Positions 1 to 8,549 are shown, counted from the first letter of the stretch. The stretch: 64,000 nt of DNA from Rhizobium sp. Root274 (GCF_001429245.1 NZ_LMJE01000001.1:1186309-1250308); one strand, 5' to 3'. Numbers and translations: made by a program. The notes: generated by a model not told the origin, from the sequence alone.

Positions 1-2198
1 ATCTGGTGCGGATGGCAGGCCGAGAGGGCGAAACACGGGAAAACTGGCTGCTGATCAAAGGTGACGACGAGTTTGCTCGCGCCGAGGATGACCCTGATAT
101 CATCGAGGAAATGCCGCTGTCGGTGAAAAGCGGGCGCCCGATCGAAAGCCTGAAAGGCGACGGGAAGGCCAAAGTGTGGAATTCCCGTAAGACAAAGACG
201 AAAGCGACTGCCAAAGCTCCTGGCAATGCGACTGCCAAAGCCTCACCCGCCAAAGCTGCTGCCGCGAAGGTTTCGGTCGAACCTCAAGCAGTTGGGAAGA
301 TCAAAGGCGCCAAGCCCGGCCAATTGCCGGAATTCGTTCCGCCGGCACTCGCGACACTGGTCAAGTCCGTACCGACGGGAGGCCGTTGGCTGCATGAGAT
401 CAAGCTCGACGGCTATCGGATGGAAGCCCGTATCGACCATGGCGAGATCAAGCTTCTCACCCGCACGGGGCTGGACTGGACCGAACGCTTCGGCGAGGCT
501 ATCCATAAAGCACTGAAAGGCCTGCCCGTTCAGACAGCACTGCTCGATGGAGAAATCGTGGTCGAGACCGGCAACGGCAGCAGCGATTTCTCTCTGCTAC
601 AGGCCGATCTGAGTGACGGGCGCAGCGACCGCTTCGTCTACTATATCTTCGATCTGATGCATCTTGACGGACAGGATCTCACCGGTGTTTCGCTGACGGA
701 TCGCAAGTCCCTGCTGGAGCCTCTGCTCTCGGCGGTCGATGGGCCGCTCAAGTATTCGGCCCATTTCGATGAGAGTGGTGATCTTGTCCTGAAACATGCC
801 TGTCGGCTCAGCCTTGAGGGCGTGATCTCCAAAGTCGCTGACGCACCCTATCGCTCCGGCCGAGGACGCGACTGGGTCAAGTCGAAATGCACGGCGCGTC
901 AGGAACTGGTAATCGGAGGCTACGTCCCCTCCTCCGTTTCGGACAAGGCTATCGGTTCCCTGATCATGGGCGTGAACGACAAGGACGGGTTGCGCCATGT
1001 CGGTCGCGTCGGGACAGGGTATAGCCAGAGCCTCGCAAGACAGTTGTTCCAGCGGCTTCAGCCCCTGGTACAGGCGAAAAGCCCCTTTGCCGGAAAGCTG
1101 ACCGGACCGGAGCGGAAGGATGCCGTTTTCGTCGCTCCGGACCTCGTGGCCGAAGTCGAATTTCGCGGCTGGACCGGGGACGCGCATCTTCGGCATGCGT
1201 CATTTCGGGGGCTGCGCGAAGACAAGAAAGCGAGCGAGGTCGTTCAGGAAAGCGACGCAAAGACCGAGGAGAAGCCCACGAACAAGGCACCCGCTCCGGC
1301 CGGCGTCTCGGCGAAACGCAGCGTTCCTCTGACCCATCCAGACAGGCTCTACTGGCCGGAAGCCGGCGTCACAAAGGAAGGGCTTGCCGACTACTATGTC
1401 CAGGTCTGGCCGCGGATTGCGCCCTTCATCGTCGACAGACCGCTCGCCTTGTTGCGATGCCCAGAAGGCCATTCGGGCACGTGCTTCTTCCAGAAACATG
1501 GCTGGCGGGGCATGCGCAAGGAAATCATCACCATCCGCGACCCGAAGGACGAAGACGAGCAGGCGCTTGTCGGCATCCATGATCTCGACGGGCTTCTGGC
1601 TCTCGTGCAGGGGGCTGCGCTGGAGATCCATCCGTGGGGGTCGCGAGGGGGCGACCTGGAGCGGCCCGACATGGTCAATATCGACCTTGACCCCGGCCCG
1701 GATGTCAGTTGGGAGCGGGTGATCAAGGCTGCCTTCGAAGTTCGGCAGCGGTTCGAGGACATGGGCCTCACCGGCTTCGTCAAGACATCCGGTGGCAAGG
1801 GCCTGCATGTGGTGGCGCCGGTGAAGCCGAAGGCGGAGTGGCCAGCGGTGAAAGCGGCGATGAAGGCGCTTGCCGATGGCATGGCCGCCGACAGCCCTGA
1901 AGAGTATGTCGCGACGATCAGCAAGGCGAAACGTCAAGGCAAGATCCTGATCGACTATCTGCGCAACGGTCGGGGCAATACGGCGGTCGCACCGTATTCG
2001 ACACGTGCCCGAGACGGTGCACCGGTCTCCATGCCGCTGTCTTTCGAGGAGTTGGGACCAGGCATCGGGCCGAACTATTTCACGGTAGAGAACACGCCGA
2101 GCCGGCTTGAGCATCTGGATAGCGATCCGTGGGCCGACTTCCGCAAGGCAGAAGCTCCCATCGCAACCGTTGCCCCCAAGGGTCGTCGCAAGCGCTAG
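1..2198 (+). CDS. ligD: ATP-dependent DNA ligase LigD (5' end outside window)
   Basis: The reading frame is open to the left edge (first full codon at base 3), so the start lies upstream. About 731 residues are visible. They begin in the tail of the 3'-phosphoesterase domain (RENWLLIK), followed by an Ala/Lys-rich linker. The ATP-dependent ligase domain follows, with nucleotidyl-lysine motif EIKLDGYR near 400 nt and DGEIV. The C-terminal primase-type polymerase domain has NIDLDPGP and KTSGGKGLHVV. This is the multi-domain enzyme of bacterial non-homologous end joining, which processes and seals double-strand breaks with Ku. It converges with ku, with only 6 bases between the stop codons. The domain order PE-ligase-polymerase is the rhizobial/Pseudomonas type. 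Its own promoter is not in the window. Confidence 0.95.
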   Translation, partial: LVRMAGREGETRENWLLIKGDDEFARAEDDPDIIEEMPLSVKSGRPIESLKGDGKAKVWNSRKTKTKATAKAPGNATAKASPAKAAAAKVSVEPQAVGKIKGAKPGQLPEFVPPALATLVKSVPTGGRWLHEIKLDGYRMEARIDHGEIKLLTRTGLDWTERFGEAIHKALKGLPVQTALLDGEIVVETGNGSSDFSLLQADLSDGRSDRFVYYIFDLMHLDGQDLTGVSLTDRKSLLEPLLSAVDGPLKYSAHFDESGDLVLKHACRLSLEGVISKVADAPYRSGRGRDWVKSKCTARQELVIGGYVPSSVSDKAIGSLIMGVNDKDGLRHVGRVGTGYSQSLARQLFQRLQPLVQAKSPFAGKLTGPERKDAVFVAPDLVAEVEFRGWTGDAHLRHASFRGLREDKKASEVVQESDAKTEEKPTNKAPAPAGVSAKRSVPLTHPDRLYWPEAGVTKEGLADYYVQVWPRIAPFIVDRPLALLRCPEGHSGTCFFQKHGWRGMRKEIITIRDPKDEDEQALVGIHDLDGLLALVQGAALEIHPWGSRGGDLERPDMVNIDLDPGPDVSWERVIKAAFEVRQRFEDMGLTGFVKTSGGKGLHVVAPVKPKAEWPAVKAAMKALADGMAADSPEEYVATISKAKRQGKILIDYLRNGRGNTAVAPYSTRARDGAPVSMPLSFEELGPGIGPNYFTVENTPSRLEHLDSDPWADFRKAEAPIATVAPKGRRKR

Positions 2199-2204
2199 AG
2201 CCTT

Positions 2205-3014
2205 TCATTTGCGGGACGTGGTCTTTTTCTCGGAGGCGAGGCTGCGGCGAAGCGCTTCCATGATGTCGATGACATTATCCTTGCGCTCCGGTTCGGGCGC
2301 TTCCTTTACTTTGCTGCGCTTCGATTTCTTGCTGCGCATTGCAATGATCTCGTGCAACCGCTCCTCGACCGGGTCTTGAACCAGCTTCGGCGACCAATCG
2401 CGCAAACGCGCTTCGACCAGCTTTTTCATCATGGTCTTGGCGCGAGCCGCCGGAGCTTCCTCACCGGACTTTGCGAAAAAGGGATCAGCATCCCGAACTT
2501 CATCGCCATAGCGAAGGGTCCAGACCACCATGCCGTTGTCGCGGGGAACGAGCAGCACTGAATGCTCCCGCCGATAGAGAACGAGACGGGCAATGCCACC
2601 GGTCTGAGACTTGCGCATGGCTTCGCGAATGACGGCGAACGCTTCTTCACTCACCTTGTCTGCGGGCGCGAGGAAATGCGGACTGTCGTACCAGATCCAG
2701 CCGATCGAGCTCTGCGGGACGAAGCTTTCGATATCGATGGTGCGGGTGCTTTCCAATGCGACGTCTTCGAGTTCCTCGTCTTCGAACAGGACGTAATCGT
2801 CCTCGCCACGAGCATAACCCTTGACCTGATCTTCGTCCTCGACCGGCTTTCCCGTTTCCGCATCGACATACTGGTTGACGACGCGGTTGCCGGTTTTGCG
2901 ATTCATGTTGTGGAAGCGCAGTTTGTTGCTTTCCGTGACGGCCGGTGTCATGGCCACTCGGCAGGTGACCAGCGACAGCTTCAAATAGCCTTTCCAGAAC
3001 GCTCTTTGTGCCAC
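2205..3014 (-). CDS. ku: Ku protein, DNA end-binding for NHEJ
   Basis: The product is about 269 residues, typical for bacterial Ku, and starts VAQRAFWKGYLKLSLV, the hallmark Ku N-terminus. The body has the Ku beta-barrel core, and the tail is basic and Lys-rich, as in Ku proteins that recruit LigD. The frame stays open far upstream to about 3527, but that part is not Ku-like. I chose the GTG at 3014 because a GGGGAGAG-like ribosome site lies just before it and because family members start at this residue; an ATG at 3038 is the alternative. A perfect EcfG-type promoter lies 48 bp upstream, which would fall inside the longer reading. Ku binds broken DNA ends and brings in LigD, encoded convergently next door. 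Confidence 0.93.
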   Translation of the reverse strand: MAQRAFWKGYLKLSLVTCRVAMTPAVTESNKLRFHNMNRKTGNRVVNQYVDAETGKPVEDEDQVKGYARGEDDYVLFEDEELEDVALESTRTIDIESFVPQSSIGWIWYDSPHFLAPADKVSEEAFAVIREAMRKSQTGGIARLVLYRREHSVLLVPRDNGMVVWTLRYGDEVRDADPFFAKSGEEAPAARAKTMMKKLVEARLRDWSPKLVQDPVEERLHEIIAMRSKKSKRSKVKEAPEPERKDNVIDIMEALRRSLASEKKTTSRK

Positions 3015-3061
3015 CCAACTCTCTCCCCTGCGCGCCATCTGTGCTCGGGCCTGCCCCGGGA

Positions 3062-3086
3062 AACGCGGCGTTACCGGAAGAGTTCC
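3062..3086 (-). promoter_or_regulatory. EcfG-type promoter for ku
   Basis: On the minus strand GGAAC (3086-3082) is followed by 16 bases and CGTT (3065-3062). This is an exact match to the alphaproteobacterial general-stress sigma consensus GGAAC-N16/17-CGTT. The -10 box is 48 bp before the ku GTG. The match is seen; sigma-factor use is inferred. Confidence 0.75.
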
Positions 3087-3114
3087 GTCCTCTATCAAAT
3101 CGGTGGTTGCGCCG

Positions 3115-3139
3115 GGAACCGTTTCCCCGCGGTTGCGTT
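3115..3139 (+). promoter_or_regulatory. EcfG-type promoter for DUF2934-glgA
   Basis: GGAAC at 3115-3119, 16 bases, then CGTT at 3136-3139 form an exact consensus match. It is divergent from the ku promoter, with 28 bp between the two -35 boxes. The downstream gene starts at 3300, which leaves a leader of about 155 nt. Confidence 0.7.
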
Positions 3140-3299
3140 CTCCTGATGCCAGTTCCCCTTGAATGACAATCCGGGGATCGGCCAGAGGTATGGGGGTACC
3201 GAGGTCGATCAATCCGGTGCGGTGGGCGCGACGAGACCGCGCCCGATCGAGAAGGTCATTCCCGTGGAGCCAGGCCAGCGGCGACGACGGAGAATTGCC

Positions 3300-3563
3300 A
3301 TGCCTGAACGAGACTACGACTGGATAGCCCGCCGCGCCTACGCGCTTTGGGAAGAGAACGGCCGCCCGGACGGCGAGCACGAGGCACATTGGCTGACCGC
3401 CCTGAACGACTGGGAAAGGCTGCAGGATGCCGCCGCGCAGACGACGGAAAAGGCGGAGCGGCGTATCGCTCAAGCTCAGGTGTCGGCCGAGGAGGAAGGC
3501 CTGATCATTACCGAAGAAGCCGTTCAACCGCGACGCAAGTCCGCGAGAAGCCGGAAGGGGTAA
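3300..3563 (+). CDS. DUF2934 domain small protein
   Basis: This 87-residue acidic/basic protein begins MPERDYDWIARRAYALWEE. The pattern of a helix with RAYxLWEExGRPDGxxxxHWxxA is that of DUF2934, a short domain of unknown function common in rhizobia and often next to glycogen or stress genes. GGAG lies about 9 bases before the ATG. The glgA start follows its stop by only 5 bases, so the two are probably co-transcribed from the EcfG-type promoter at 3115. The C-terminus is Arg/Lys rich (RRKSARSRKG). Function is unknown; co-expression with glycogen synthesis under stress is inferred. Confidence 0.85.
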   Translation: MPERDYDWIARRAYALWEENGRPDGEHEAHWLTALNDWERLQDAAAQTTEKAERRIAQAQVSAEEEGLIITEEAVQPRRKSARSRKG

Positions 3564-3568
3564 CGACA

Positions 3569-5143
3569 GTGGCAGGAGTCGATCTCACACTCGCCCTCAG
3601 CAGGGCACAGTTTATTCAGAGGGTCAGGGAAGCCTATCATCGTGAAGAGGATGAGGTGGCCAACCGGCGGCGCGCCGTGACCCGTGTCCCTCTGCACGTG
3701 CTTGCGGTAACCTCCGAGATCTATCCGCTCGTGAAGACCGGCGGTCTGGCCGATGTAACCGGTGCTCTGCCAAAGGCATTGGCGACTTTCGGGATTGAAA
3801 CCCATACGCTCATCCCTGGCTATCCCTCCATTCTCGCCCTTGCCCGGCTCCATCCGCCGCTCATGGAATTCGACGATCTACTGGGAGAAAAGGCGACCCT
3901 GCGTCATCTCGAAATCGATGGTATCAGCCTCTTCGTACTAGACGCGCCTAATCTCTACGACCGGCCAGGCGGTCCCTATGTGGATGAGAACGGCTACGAC
4001 CACCACGACAACTGGAAGCGGTTCGCCGTGCTGTCACTTGCCGGTGCAGAAATCGCCGCGGGCGCCCTGCCCGGCTGGCGTCCGGATCTCGTGCACACCC
4101 ATGACTGGCAGTCTGCGCTGACCTCCGTCTATCTGCGTCAGATGGGATCGCCGGTGCCGGTGGTGCTGACGATCCACAACCTTGCCTTCCAAGGCCAGTA
4201 TTCGTCCGATCTGCTGCCTCTAATCGGCCTCCCACCCGAGGTGTATTCGGTCGATTCTATGGAATATTTCGGCGACATCAGCTACCTCAAGGGTGGCCTC
4301 ATGACCGCCGATCATATCACGGTGGTAAGCCCCACCTATGCCCGCGAGATCTTATCGCCAACGTTCGGCATGGGTCTTGACGGCGTGTTGAACACCCGGA
4401 TCGACCGCCTGCAGGGCATCGTCAACGGCATCGATAACGAGGTCTGGGACCCGTCGACCGACCCGTACCTCCCCTTCCGCTTCGACATGAAGACGCTTCG
4501 CAACAAGAAGAACAACAAGGCCCTGCTGCTGGAGCGGTTCAACCTGCAGCCCGGCGATGGCCCCTTGTTCTCCGCGGTTACGCGCGTGACATGGCAGAAG
4601 GGCATGGACATGCTGGCCGAAGTCGCCGACGAGATTTTCTATCGTGGCGGCAGGCTGATCGTGCTTGGTCAGGGTGACCATGCGATCGAGAACGCCTTGA
4701 AGGAAACCGCCGCGCGCTTCCCCGGCAAGATGGCGGTCAGCGTCGGTTACAACGAGCCCACGGCCCATCTCATCCATGGCGGATCGGATTCGATCATCCA
4801 GCCGTCGCGCTTTGAGCCCTGCGGCCTCACCCAGCTCTACGCGATGCGCTATGGCTGTGTGCCGGTGGTTTCTCGCACAGGCGGGTTGTCTGAAACCATT
4901 ATCGACGCCAATGATGCCGCCCTTTCGGCACGAGCGGCGACCGGGTTCCAGTTCCATCCTGTGCGGCCTGAGGGGCTGCGCCAGGCTCTCCGACGCGCTG
5001 CAGACGCTTATCAGGACAAACGCAAATGGGCACGGCTGCAGCTGCAGGCCATGCGCGCAGATTATTCCTGGGATCGCAGTGCCGAGAGCTATGCGGAAGT
5101 TTACGGCAGGCTGACCGAACAGCGGTTCCAGGCCACTCACTGA
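3569..5143 (+). CDS. glgA: Glycogen synthase (ADP-glucose, GT5)
   Basis: The protein is 524 residues from the GTG at 3569, which has AGGGG ten bases upstream. It transfers glucose from ADP-glucose to the growing alpha-1,4-glucan in the cytoplasm. Diagnostic motifs are SEIYPLVKTGGLADVTGALP near the N-terminus (the KTGGL ADP-glucose site), HTHDWQS, and the C-terminal SRFEPCGLTQLYAMRYG with the catalytic Glu of GT-B retaining enzymes. The N-terminus carries about 40 residues before the usual start, so an internal GTG at 3677 is possible. No glgB, glgC or glgP is nearby, so this is likely a second, stress-linked glgA rather than the main glg operon copy. A strong terminator follows. Confidence 0.93.
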   Translation: MAGVDLTLALSRAQFIQRVREAYHREEDEVANRRRAVTRVPLHVLAVTSEIYPLVKTGGLADVTGALPKALATFGIETHTLIPGYPSILALARLHPPLMEFDDLLGEKATLRHLEIDGISLFVLDAPNLYDRPGGPYVDENGYDHHDNWKRFAVLSLAGAEIAAGALPGWRPDLVHTHDWQSALTSVYLRQMGSPVPVVLTIHNLAFQGQYSSDLLPLIGLPPEVYSVDSMEYFGDISYLKGGLMTADHITVVSPTYAREILSPTFGMGLDGVLNTRIDRLQGIVNGIDNEVWDPSTDPYLPFRFDMKTLRNKKNNKALLLERFNLQPGDGPLFSAVTRVTWQKGMDMLAEVADEIFYRGGRLIVLGQGDHAIENALKETAARFPGKMAVSVGYNEPTAHLIHGGSDSIIQPSRFEPCGLTQLYAMRYGCVPVVSRTGGLSETIIDANDAALSARAATGFQFHPVRPEGLRQALRRAADAYQDKRKWARLQLQAMRADYSWDRSAESYAEVYGRLTEQRFQATH

Positions 5144-5168
5144 GACCTCATCCGTCACCATAACAAAA

Positions 5169-5198
5169 GGACCCGGCATCACATGATGCCGGGTCCTT
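5169..5198 (+). terminator. Rho-independent terminator after glgA
   Basis: A 12-bp perfect stem (GGACCCGGCATC with GATGCCGGGTCC) around a 4-base loop is followed by TT. It lies between convergent glgA and the lipoprotein gene, and AAAA precedes it on the plus strand, so it may act in both directions. Confidence 0.85.
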
Positions 5199-5216
5199 GA
5201 TGTTTATGCCGATCGT

Positions 5217-5432
5217 TTACTGGCTGGTCTGCCCGTCCGTGGTGCTTTGGCTTGGGCCGCCGGTCCCTGTTTGAGGTGTGGGATCCTTATCAACCTCACC
5301 CGCCGGAACCGTACCGGAAGTCGTCGTGTCCTGTGAGCCAGAGCCCACGCTGCCACTGGTGCCGTCGCCGTCACCACATGCGGCCAACATGCTCAGCAGC
5401 CCCACGGTCACCATTAATGTCCTGATCTTCAT
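5217..5432 (-). CDS. Small Ser/Thr/Gly-rich lipoprotein
   Basis: The 71-residue product begins MKIRTLMVTVGLLSMLAACGDGDG, a type II signal peptide with lipobox LAAC, so it should be lipidated at Cys19 after cleavage. The remaining roughly 50 residues are low complexity (Gly, Ser, Thr, Asp, Pro), with no recognisable domain. I chose the ATG at 5432 because GAGGAG lies ten bases before it; a TTG two codons upstream is possible. The start overlaps the end of the upstream gene (ATGA), so the two form one operon. Function unknown. Confidence 0.75.
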   Translation of the reverse strand: MKIRTLMVTVGLLSMLAACGDGDGTSGSVGSGSQDTTTSGTVPAGEVDKDPTPQTGTGGPSQSTTDGQTSQ

Positions 5433-5704
5433 CGCCAATCTTCTCCTCTGTGTTCAGTCCTCACCGGACCGCCTCGCAGTGCGATGCTCCGCTCCAGCTG
5501 TGCGATATCGTCGCTCGTTGCAGGGACTGGATCTTCCGAGATTGCTTCCAGCACGGCCGGGTCCAGCGCCCCTGAGCGCAGGGCCATGCGAAGTGTTTCA
5601 CGCGTCTGGCGCTCGGCCTCCAGCTGGGCGAAGAGCGCGATGATCAACCGGTCGCGCGGATCGGGGTAGCGGCGCCACTGAGGAGGGCGGACTGTCTGGA
5701 CCAT
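5429..5704 (-). CDS. Hypothetical protein, 91 aa
   Basis: The protein is mostly helical and soluble (RDRLIIALFAQLEAERQTRETLRMALRSG) with no signal peptide and no family I can name. AAGGACAAGG lies just before the ATG. It overlaps the lipoprotein gene by 4 bases, indicating translational coupling. A near-consensus EcfG box lies about 40 bp upstream. The helix with regularly spaced Arg/Glu suggests a coiled segment. Function unknown. Confidence 0.7.
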   Translation of the reverse strand: MVQTVRPPQWRRYPDPRDRLIIALFAQLEAERQTRETLRMALRSGALDPAVLEAISEDPVPATSDDIAQLERSIALRGGPVRTEHRGEDWR

Positions 5705-5742
5705 TGCCTTGTCCTTTCAGGAGATAGTTTGGTTAATGGGGA

Positions 5743-5767
5743 AACTTTTGCCGCCCTCCATTGTTCC
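5743..5767 (-). promoter_or_regulatory. Near-consensus EcfG-type promoter
   Basis: On the minus strand GGAAC (5767-5763), 16 bases, then AGTT (5746-5743): one mismatch in the -10 box. It lies 39 bp before the 91-aa gene. Confidence 0.45.
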
Positions 5768-5804
5768 CCTTGCCTAGCCGCAACAGCGCGTCATGGAGGA
5801 AGTC

Positions 5805-6101
5805 ATGCAGATCGAGAGCCAGATGATCGAAGGCCGCTTGAACGCCCATCGAGAGATCCTGATATCGCTGGTGACTGAGGCACTGCTGGCACCGGGTGGC
5901 TCCAATCATCTGCTACGGAATCTCGAGCAGGAGGTTCTGCTGCGCGACGGGTCGGAAGATCCGGGAGCGACACCTTCCGCCGGCTTGGGGCGCGGCAATG
6001 AAAAGAGCGAGGAAATCCGCCAAATCCTCGATACCGCCAAGGAAAGGGCCGAGGCTCTTCGCCGGATCACCATCGGCAACGCCGACGGCGCAGCGTCGTA
6101 G
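5805..6101 (+). CDS. Hypothetical protein, 98 aa
   Basis: The product begins MQIESQMIEGRLNAHREILISLVTEALL and is predicted soluble and helical. I chose the ATG at 5805 because GGAGG lies six bases before it; an ATG at 5793 has no ribosome site. There is no recognisable domain. The C-terminal half has a helix with RQILDTAKERAEALRR. It is divergent from the 91-aa gene and convergent with the next minus-strand gene. Function unknown. Confidence 0.65.
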   Translation: MQIESQMIEGRLNAHREILISLVTEALLAPGGSNHLLRNLEQEVLLRDGSEDPGATPSAGLGRGNEKSEEIRQILDTAKERAEALRRITIGNADGAAS

Positions 6102-6143
6102 GGGCAACCCCGGACGTGACAAGCGCCCGGGTGGCTCAGTCCC

Positions 6144-6395
6144 TCAGGACTTGTCTGGGTCGCGAAGATCGAAATTGGCGTCCCAGTCGTCCGGCGGATC
6201 CTTCTTGTCCGGGCTCCATTTATGCGCGGTGGCATCCTCGGAACCGGTAATGACGGTCGGTTTTGCACTGGCGACACCATCGCTTTTGCCACCGTGCTGG
6301 GTGCCGACGAACTGGCCGGCGGCATCCTTTTCGATCTGTTGGGCTTTCTTCCCCTCAGACCTCGTCGCAGGGGCATTGTTTCGGTCGGTCGTCAT
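6144..6395 (-). CDS. Hypothetical hydrophilic protein, 83 aa
   Basis: The protein is very hydrophilic and probably disordered (MTTDRNNAPATRSEGKKAQQIEKDAAGQFVG), with many Asp, Lys, Pro and Gly. It resembles small stress-induced rhizobial proteins in composition only. GGAG lies eight bases before the ATG at 6395; a longer in-frame reading upstream has no ribosome site. It lies 58 bp downstream of the sensor kinase gene on the same strand, and a near-consensus EcfG box overlaps the kinase stop region. Function unknown. Confidence 0.7.
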   Translation of the reverse strand: MTTDRNNAPATRSEGKKAQQIEKDAAGQFVGTQHGGKSDGVASAKPTVITGSEDATAHKWSPDKKDPPDDWDANFDLRDPDKS

Positions 6396-6424
6396 ATCCG
6401 TTTCTCCTATTCTGTTGGGAAGAC

Positions 6425-6450
6425 AACAGGCGAAACGACGGCAAGGTTCC
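6425..6450 (-). promoter_or_regulatory. Possible EcfG-type promoter, imperfect
   Basis: Minus strand GGAAC (6450-6446), 17 bases, then TGTT (6428-6425): one mismatch in the -10 box. It is 30 bp before the 83-aa gene start. Confidence 0.35.
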
Positions 6451-6453
6451 GGG

Positions 6454-8139
6454 TCAGGGCTTGTTGGCACCGATGAAGGCATGAAGGGGCGCGAGCAGAA
6501 CCCAGCGCAAGCCGCTGGACATGAAATCCATCGTCACTTCTCCGGAGAAGGAACTGGCGGCGTGGCGCTCGATAACGGTTGAGCCGAAACCCCGCCGCGT
6601 TGGAGCCACGACCGGCGGACCATGAAGTTCAGTCCATGTGAGCCGGAGCTTCGGCTCCTCGCTGCCTTCGCCCTCAATTGCCCATTCCACCCGAATGCGC
6701 CCCTCCAGCACAGACAATGCACCGTATTTCACGGAATTGGTCGCCAGTTCATGGAAGACGAGACCGAGGTTCTGGACTGCACTCGCATTGACGAGAAGAT
6801 CAGGTCCTCCCCGATCGACACGATCGTCCGATCCGACAACGGTCGCCATTTGCAGGTCGACGAGCGTTGCCAGCGGAATGCCGCCCCACTCCTGCCGGGC
6901 AAGCGCTTCGATCGACTGGGCGAGCCCGGCCAATCTGCCGCTCACTGCTCGCTGAAAGTCTTCGACGCTGTCTGCGCCGCGGGCAAGTTGCCGCATCATC
7001 GCCTGAACCAGCGAAAGGATGTTCTTCGTCCGATGAACCAGTTCCTGGAGAATGAAATGAATGCGCTCCTCTGCCTCGGCTCGATCGAACGAGGCGTTCG
7101 ACAGGGCCACCGCCACATAGTTGGCCTCCAGGATCCGTGTGCGTTCGGGCGAAACGATATCGCCTTGTCCGATGCGATCGGCCATGCAGGCGATGGTCCG
7201 GATCGAGGCGCGTAGCTGATGTGCAGCGATGAGCGCAACGGCGAGGCTGAGCGCGAGGATGACGAGACTGCCGAGGAGGAGGCTTTTCCAGGCGGTCACA
7301 AAGGTTTGCTGAGCACTTGAGACCGGTCCCCATACCGCAATGCGCCACGGCCAATCCGTTACCTGGGCATAACCCAGAAGATACTGCTCTCCGTCCTGGT
7401 AGAAGACGGTGTTGTTGTTTCCGCCGAACATCAGTTCCAGCCATGAGGCAGGAAAGGCCTGTCCCGGCGGCCTGTCTTCGACACCGCTTGCGACGATTAC
7501 CTTGCCCTTGTCGTCGAGAAGCGCAGCAGACCAGCGCGGCGGTAAATTTTCCCGGGAGGTGTGACTTGCGAGACTGGCTGCATCCTGGGTGAGAACCACT
7601 GCGGCTACGCCTGCCGGGTTGGCAGCACTTACCGGCATCGTGATATTCACGACCCAGCGTTGGCTGGTCATGCCAAAGAACACGCCCGACAGGGTGGACT
7701 TTCCAGACCGCAGCGCTTCCTGCAGCGATGCTATGTTGGACATGGGACGCAGAGGCGTGCCCCACGGCATGCGCGTGTTGACAAGCTGCGTGCCGTCGCG
7801 TCGGACCAGCAAGACATACATCGAGCTTCCCTCAAGGCTCGCTCCGACCCGTTTGTAGAAGGCTTCTAGATTGCCCTCGCGCAATTCAGGGGAATTGGCC
7901 ACGAGCGTGAGGGTGGTCTCCATGTCGGAAATCTTGCGCTCGATGCTTCTACCGATGGCCTGGGCATCGCGCCCTGCATTGACCTTAAGCGCCTGGAATT
8001 GCGACCGCTCAAGCTCGAGCAGGAGGACGGCGGCAAAGCCCAGCAGCGGCAGGGTCGACAGCGCCACCATGATCGTCAGGTAAGTCCCGATCGAGGCCGT
8101 GGGGAAAAGGTTGCGCAGGAAGCGTCTCAGTCGCTTCAT
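6454..8139 (-). CDS. Membrane-bound HWE-family sensor histidine kinase
   Basis: The 561-residue protein starts at the ATG at 8139, with AAGGAG six bases upstream. A transmembrane helix (about 18-42) and a second one (about 283-305) enclose a 240-residue periplasmic domain that looks Cache/dCACHE-like. The cytoplasmic part has the H-box ELVHRTKNILSLVQAMMRQL (H369) and the N-box HELATNSVKYGAL. The LTWTE segment carries the Trp-x-Glu that names the HWE family. HWE and HisKA_2 kinases commonly feed the PhyR-EcfG general stress cascade in alphaproteobacteria. The presence of several EcfG-type boxes nearby makes such a role attractive, but it is inferred. No response regulator is adjacent. Confidence 0.88.
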   Translation of the reverse strand: MKRLRRFLRNLFPTASIGTYLTIMVALSTLPLLGFAAVLLLELERSQFQALKVNAGRDAQAIGRSIERKISDMETTLTLVANSPELREGNLEAFYKRVGASLEGSSMYVLLVRRDGTQLVNTRMPWGTPLRPMSNIASLQEALRSGKSTLSGVFFGMTSQRWVVNITMPVSAANPAGVAAVVLTQDAASLASHTSRENLPPRWSAALLDDKGKVIVASGVEDRPPGQAFPASWLELMFGGNNNTVFYQDGEQYLLGYAQVTDWPWRIAVWGPVSSAQQTFVTAWKSLLLGSLVILALSLAVALIAAHQLRASIRTIACMADRIGQGDIVSPERTRILEANYVAVALSNASFDRAEAEERIHFILQELVHRTKNILSLVQAMMRQLARGADSVEDFQRAVSGRLAGLAQSIEALARQEWGGIPLATLVDLQMATVVGSDDRVDRGGPDLLVNASAVQNLGLVFHELATNSVKYGALSVLEGRIRVEWAIEGEGSEEPKLRLTWTELHGPPVVAPTRRGFGSTVIERHAASSFSGEVTMDFMSSGLRWVLLAPLHAFIGANKP

Positions 8140-8218
8140 GGCCTGCTCCTTGCTGCACCGCAGGTTCCCGATGTTCGGGCTAGGTTCCGGCGAAGACATA
8201 GGCCCGCCTTACACAAGG

Positions 8219-8243
8219 CGAACCAAAGGCTAGCTGCGGCGTT
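8219..8243 (+). promoter_or_regulatory. Near-consensus EcfG-type promoter for BON gene
   Basis: CGAAC (8219-8223), 16 bases, then CGTT (8240-8243): one mismatch at the first base. The -10 is 31 bp before the BON gene start. Confidence 0.5.
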
Positions 8244-8273
8244 TCCTCTTCCAGCAACAAAAGGAGACAAGAC

Positions 8274-8549
8274 ATGGTTTTCAAACCACAGCAGTTCCAC
8301 GAGGAGGATCCGGTCATCACGGAAGAATTTCCTGCAGCCGCAGCACTTGAGCAGCGAGTGGCGGAAGCGATTGCGGTTGCGCACGGGCTCGACGCCACCG
8401 AATTGACGGTCGTGGCGAAAGGGGGCGAAATTTTCCTTGGTGGACACATCGGATCGCGCGGAGAAATCGACCGGGCTGTCGAAGTTGCGCTGGCTGTTCC
8501 GGGCGTGGAGAAGGTGACGGTGCAGATGCAGTCTCCGGGCGAGCCTTAA
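8274..8549 (+). CDS. BON domain protein
   Basis: The protein is 91 residues with AAGGAGA before the ATG. Residues 23-85 form a single BON-type unit: LEQRVAEAIAVAHGLDATELTVVAKGGEIFLGGHIGS, ending with AVPGVEKVTVQM. This alpha-beta fold occurs in OsmY and other stress- or envelope-associated proteins, where it is thought to contact membranes or other proteins. No signal peptide is present, so it should stay in the cytoplasm. The EcfG-like box upstream agrees with stress induction. Confidence 0.82.
   Translation: MVFKPQQFHEEDPVITEEFPAAAALEQRVAEAIAVAHGLDATELTVVAKGGEIFLGGHIGSRGEIDRAVEVALAVPGVEKVTVQMQSPGEP

Noticed and set aside
2205..3527. 440-residue version of Ku
   Set aside because: The first 171 residues are not Ku-like and contain the promoter pair. 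The real N-terminus is at 3014.
3347..3568. Upstream extension of glgA
   Set aside because: This part overlaps the DUF2934 gene in another frame, with no ribosome site. GTG at 3569 has AGGGG upstream.
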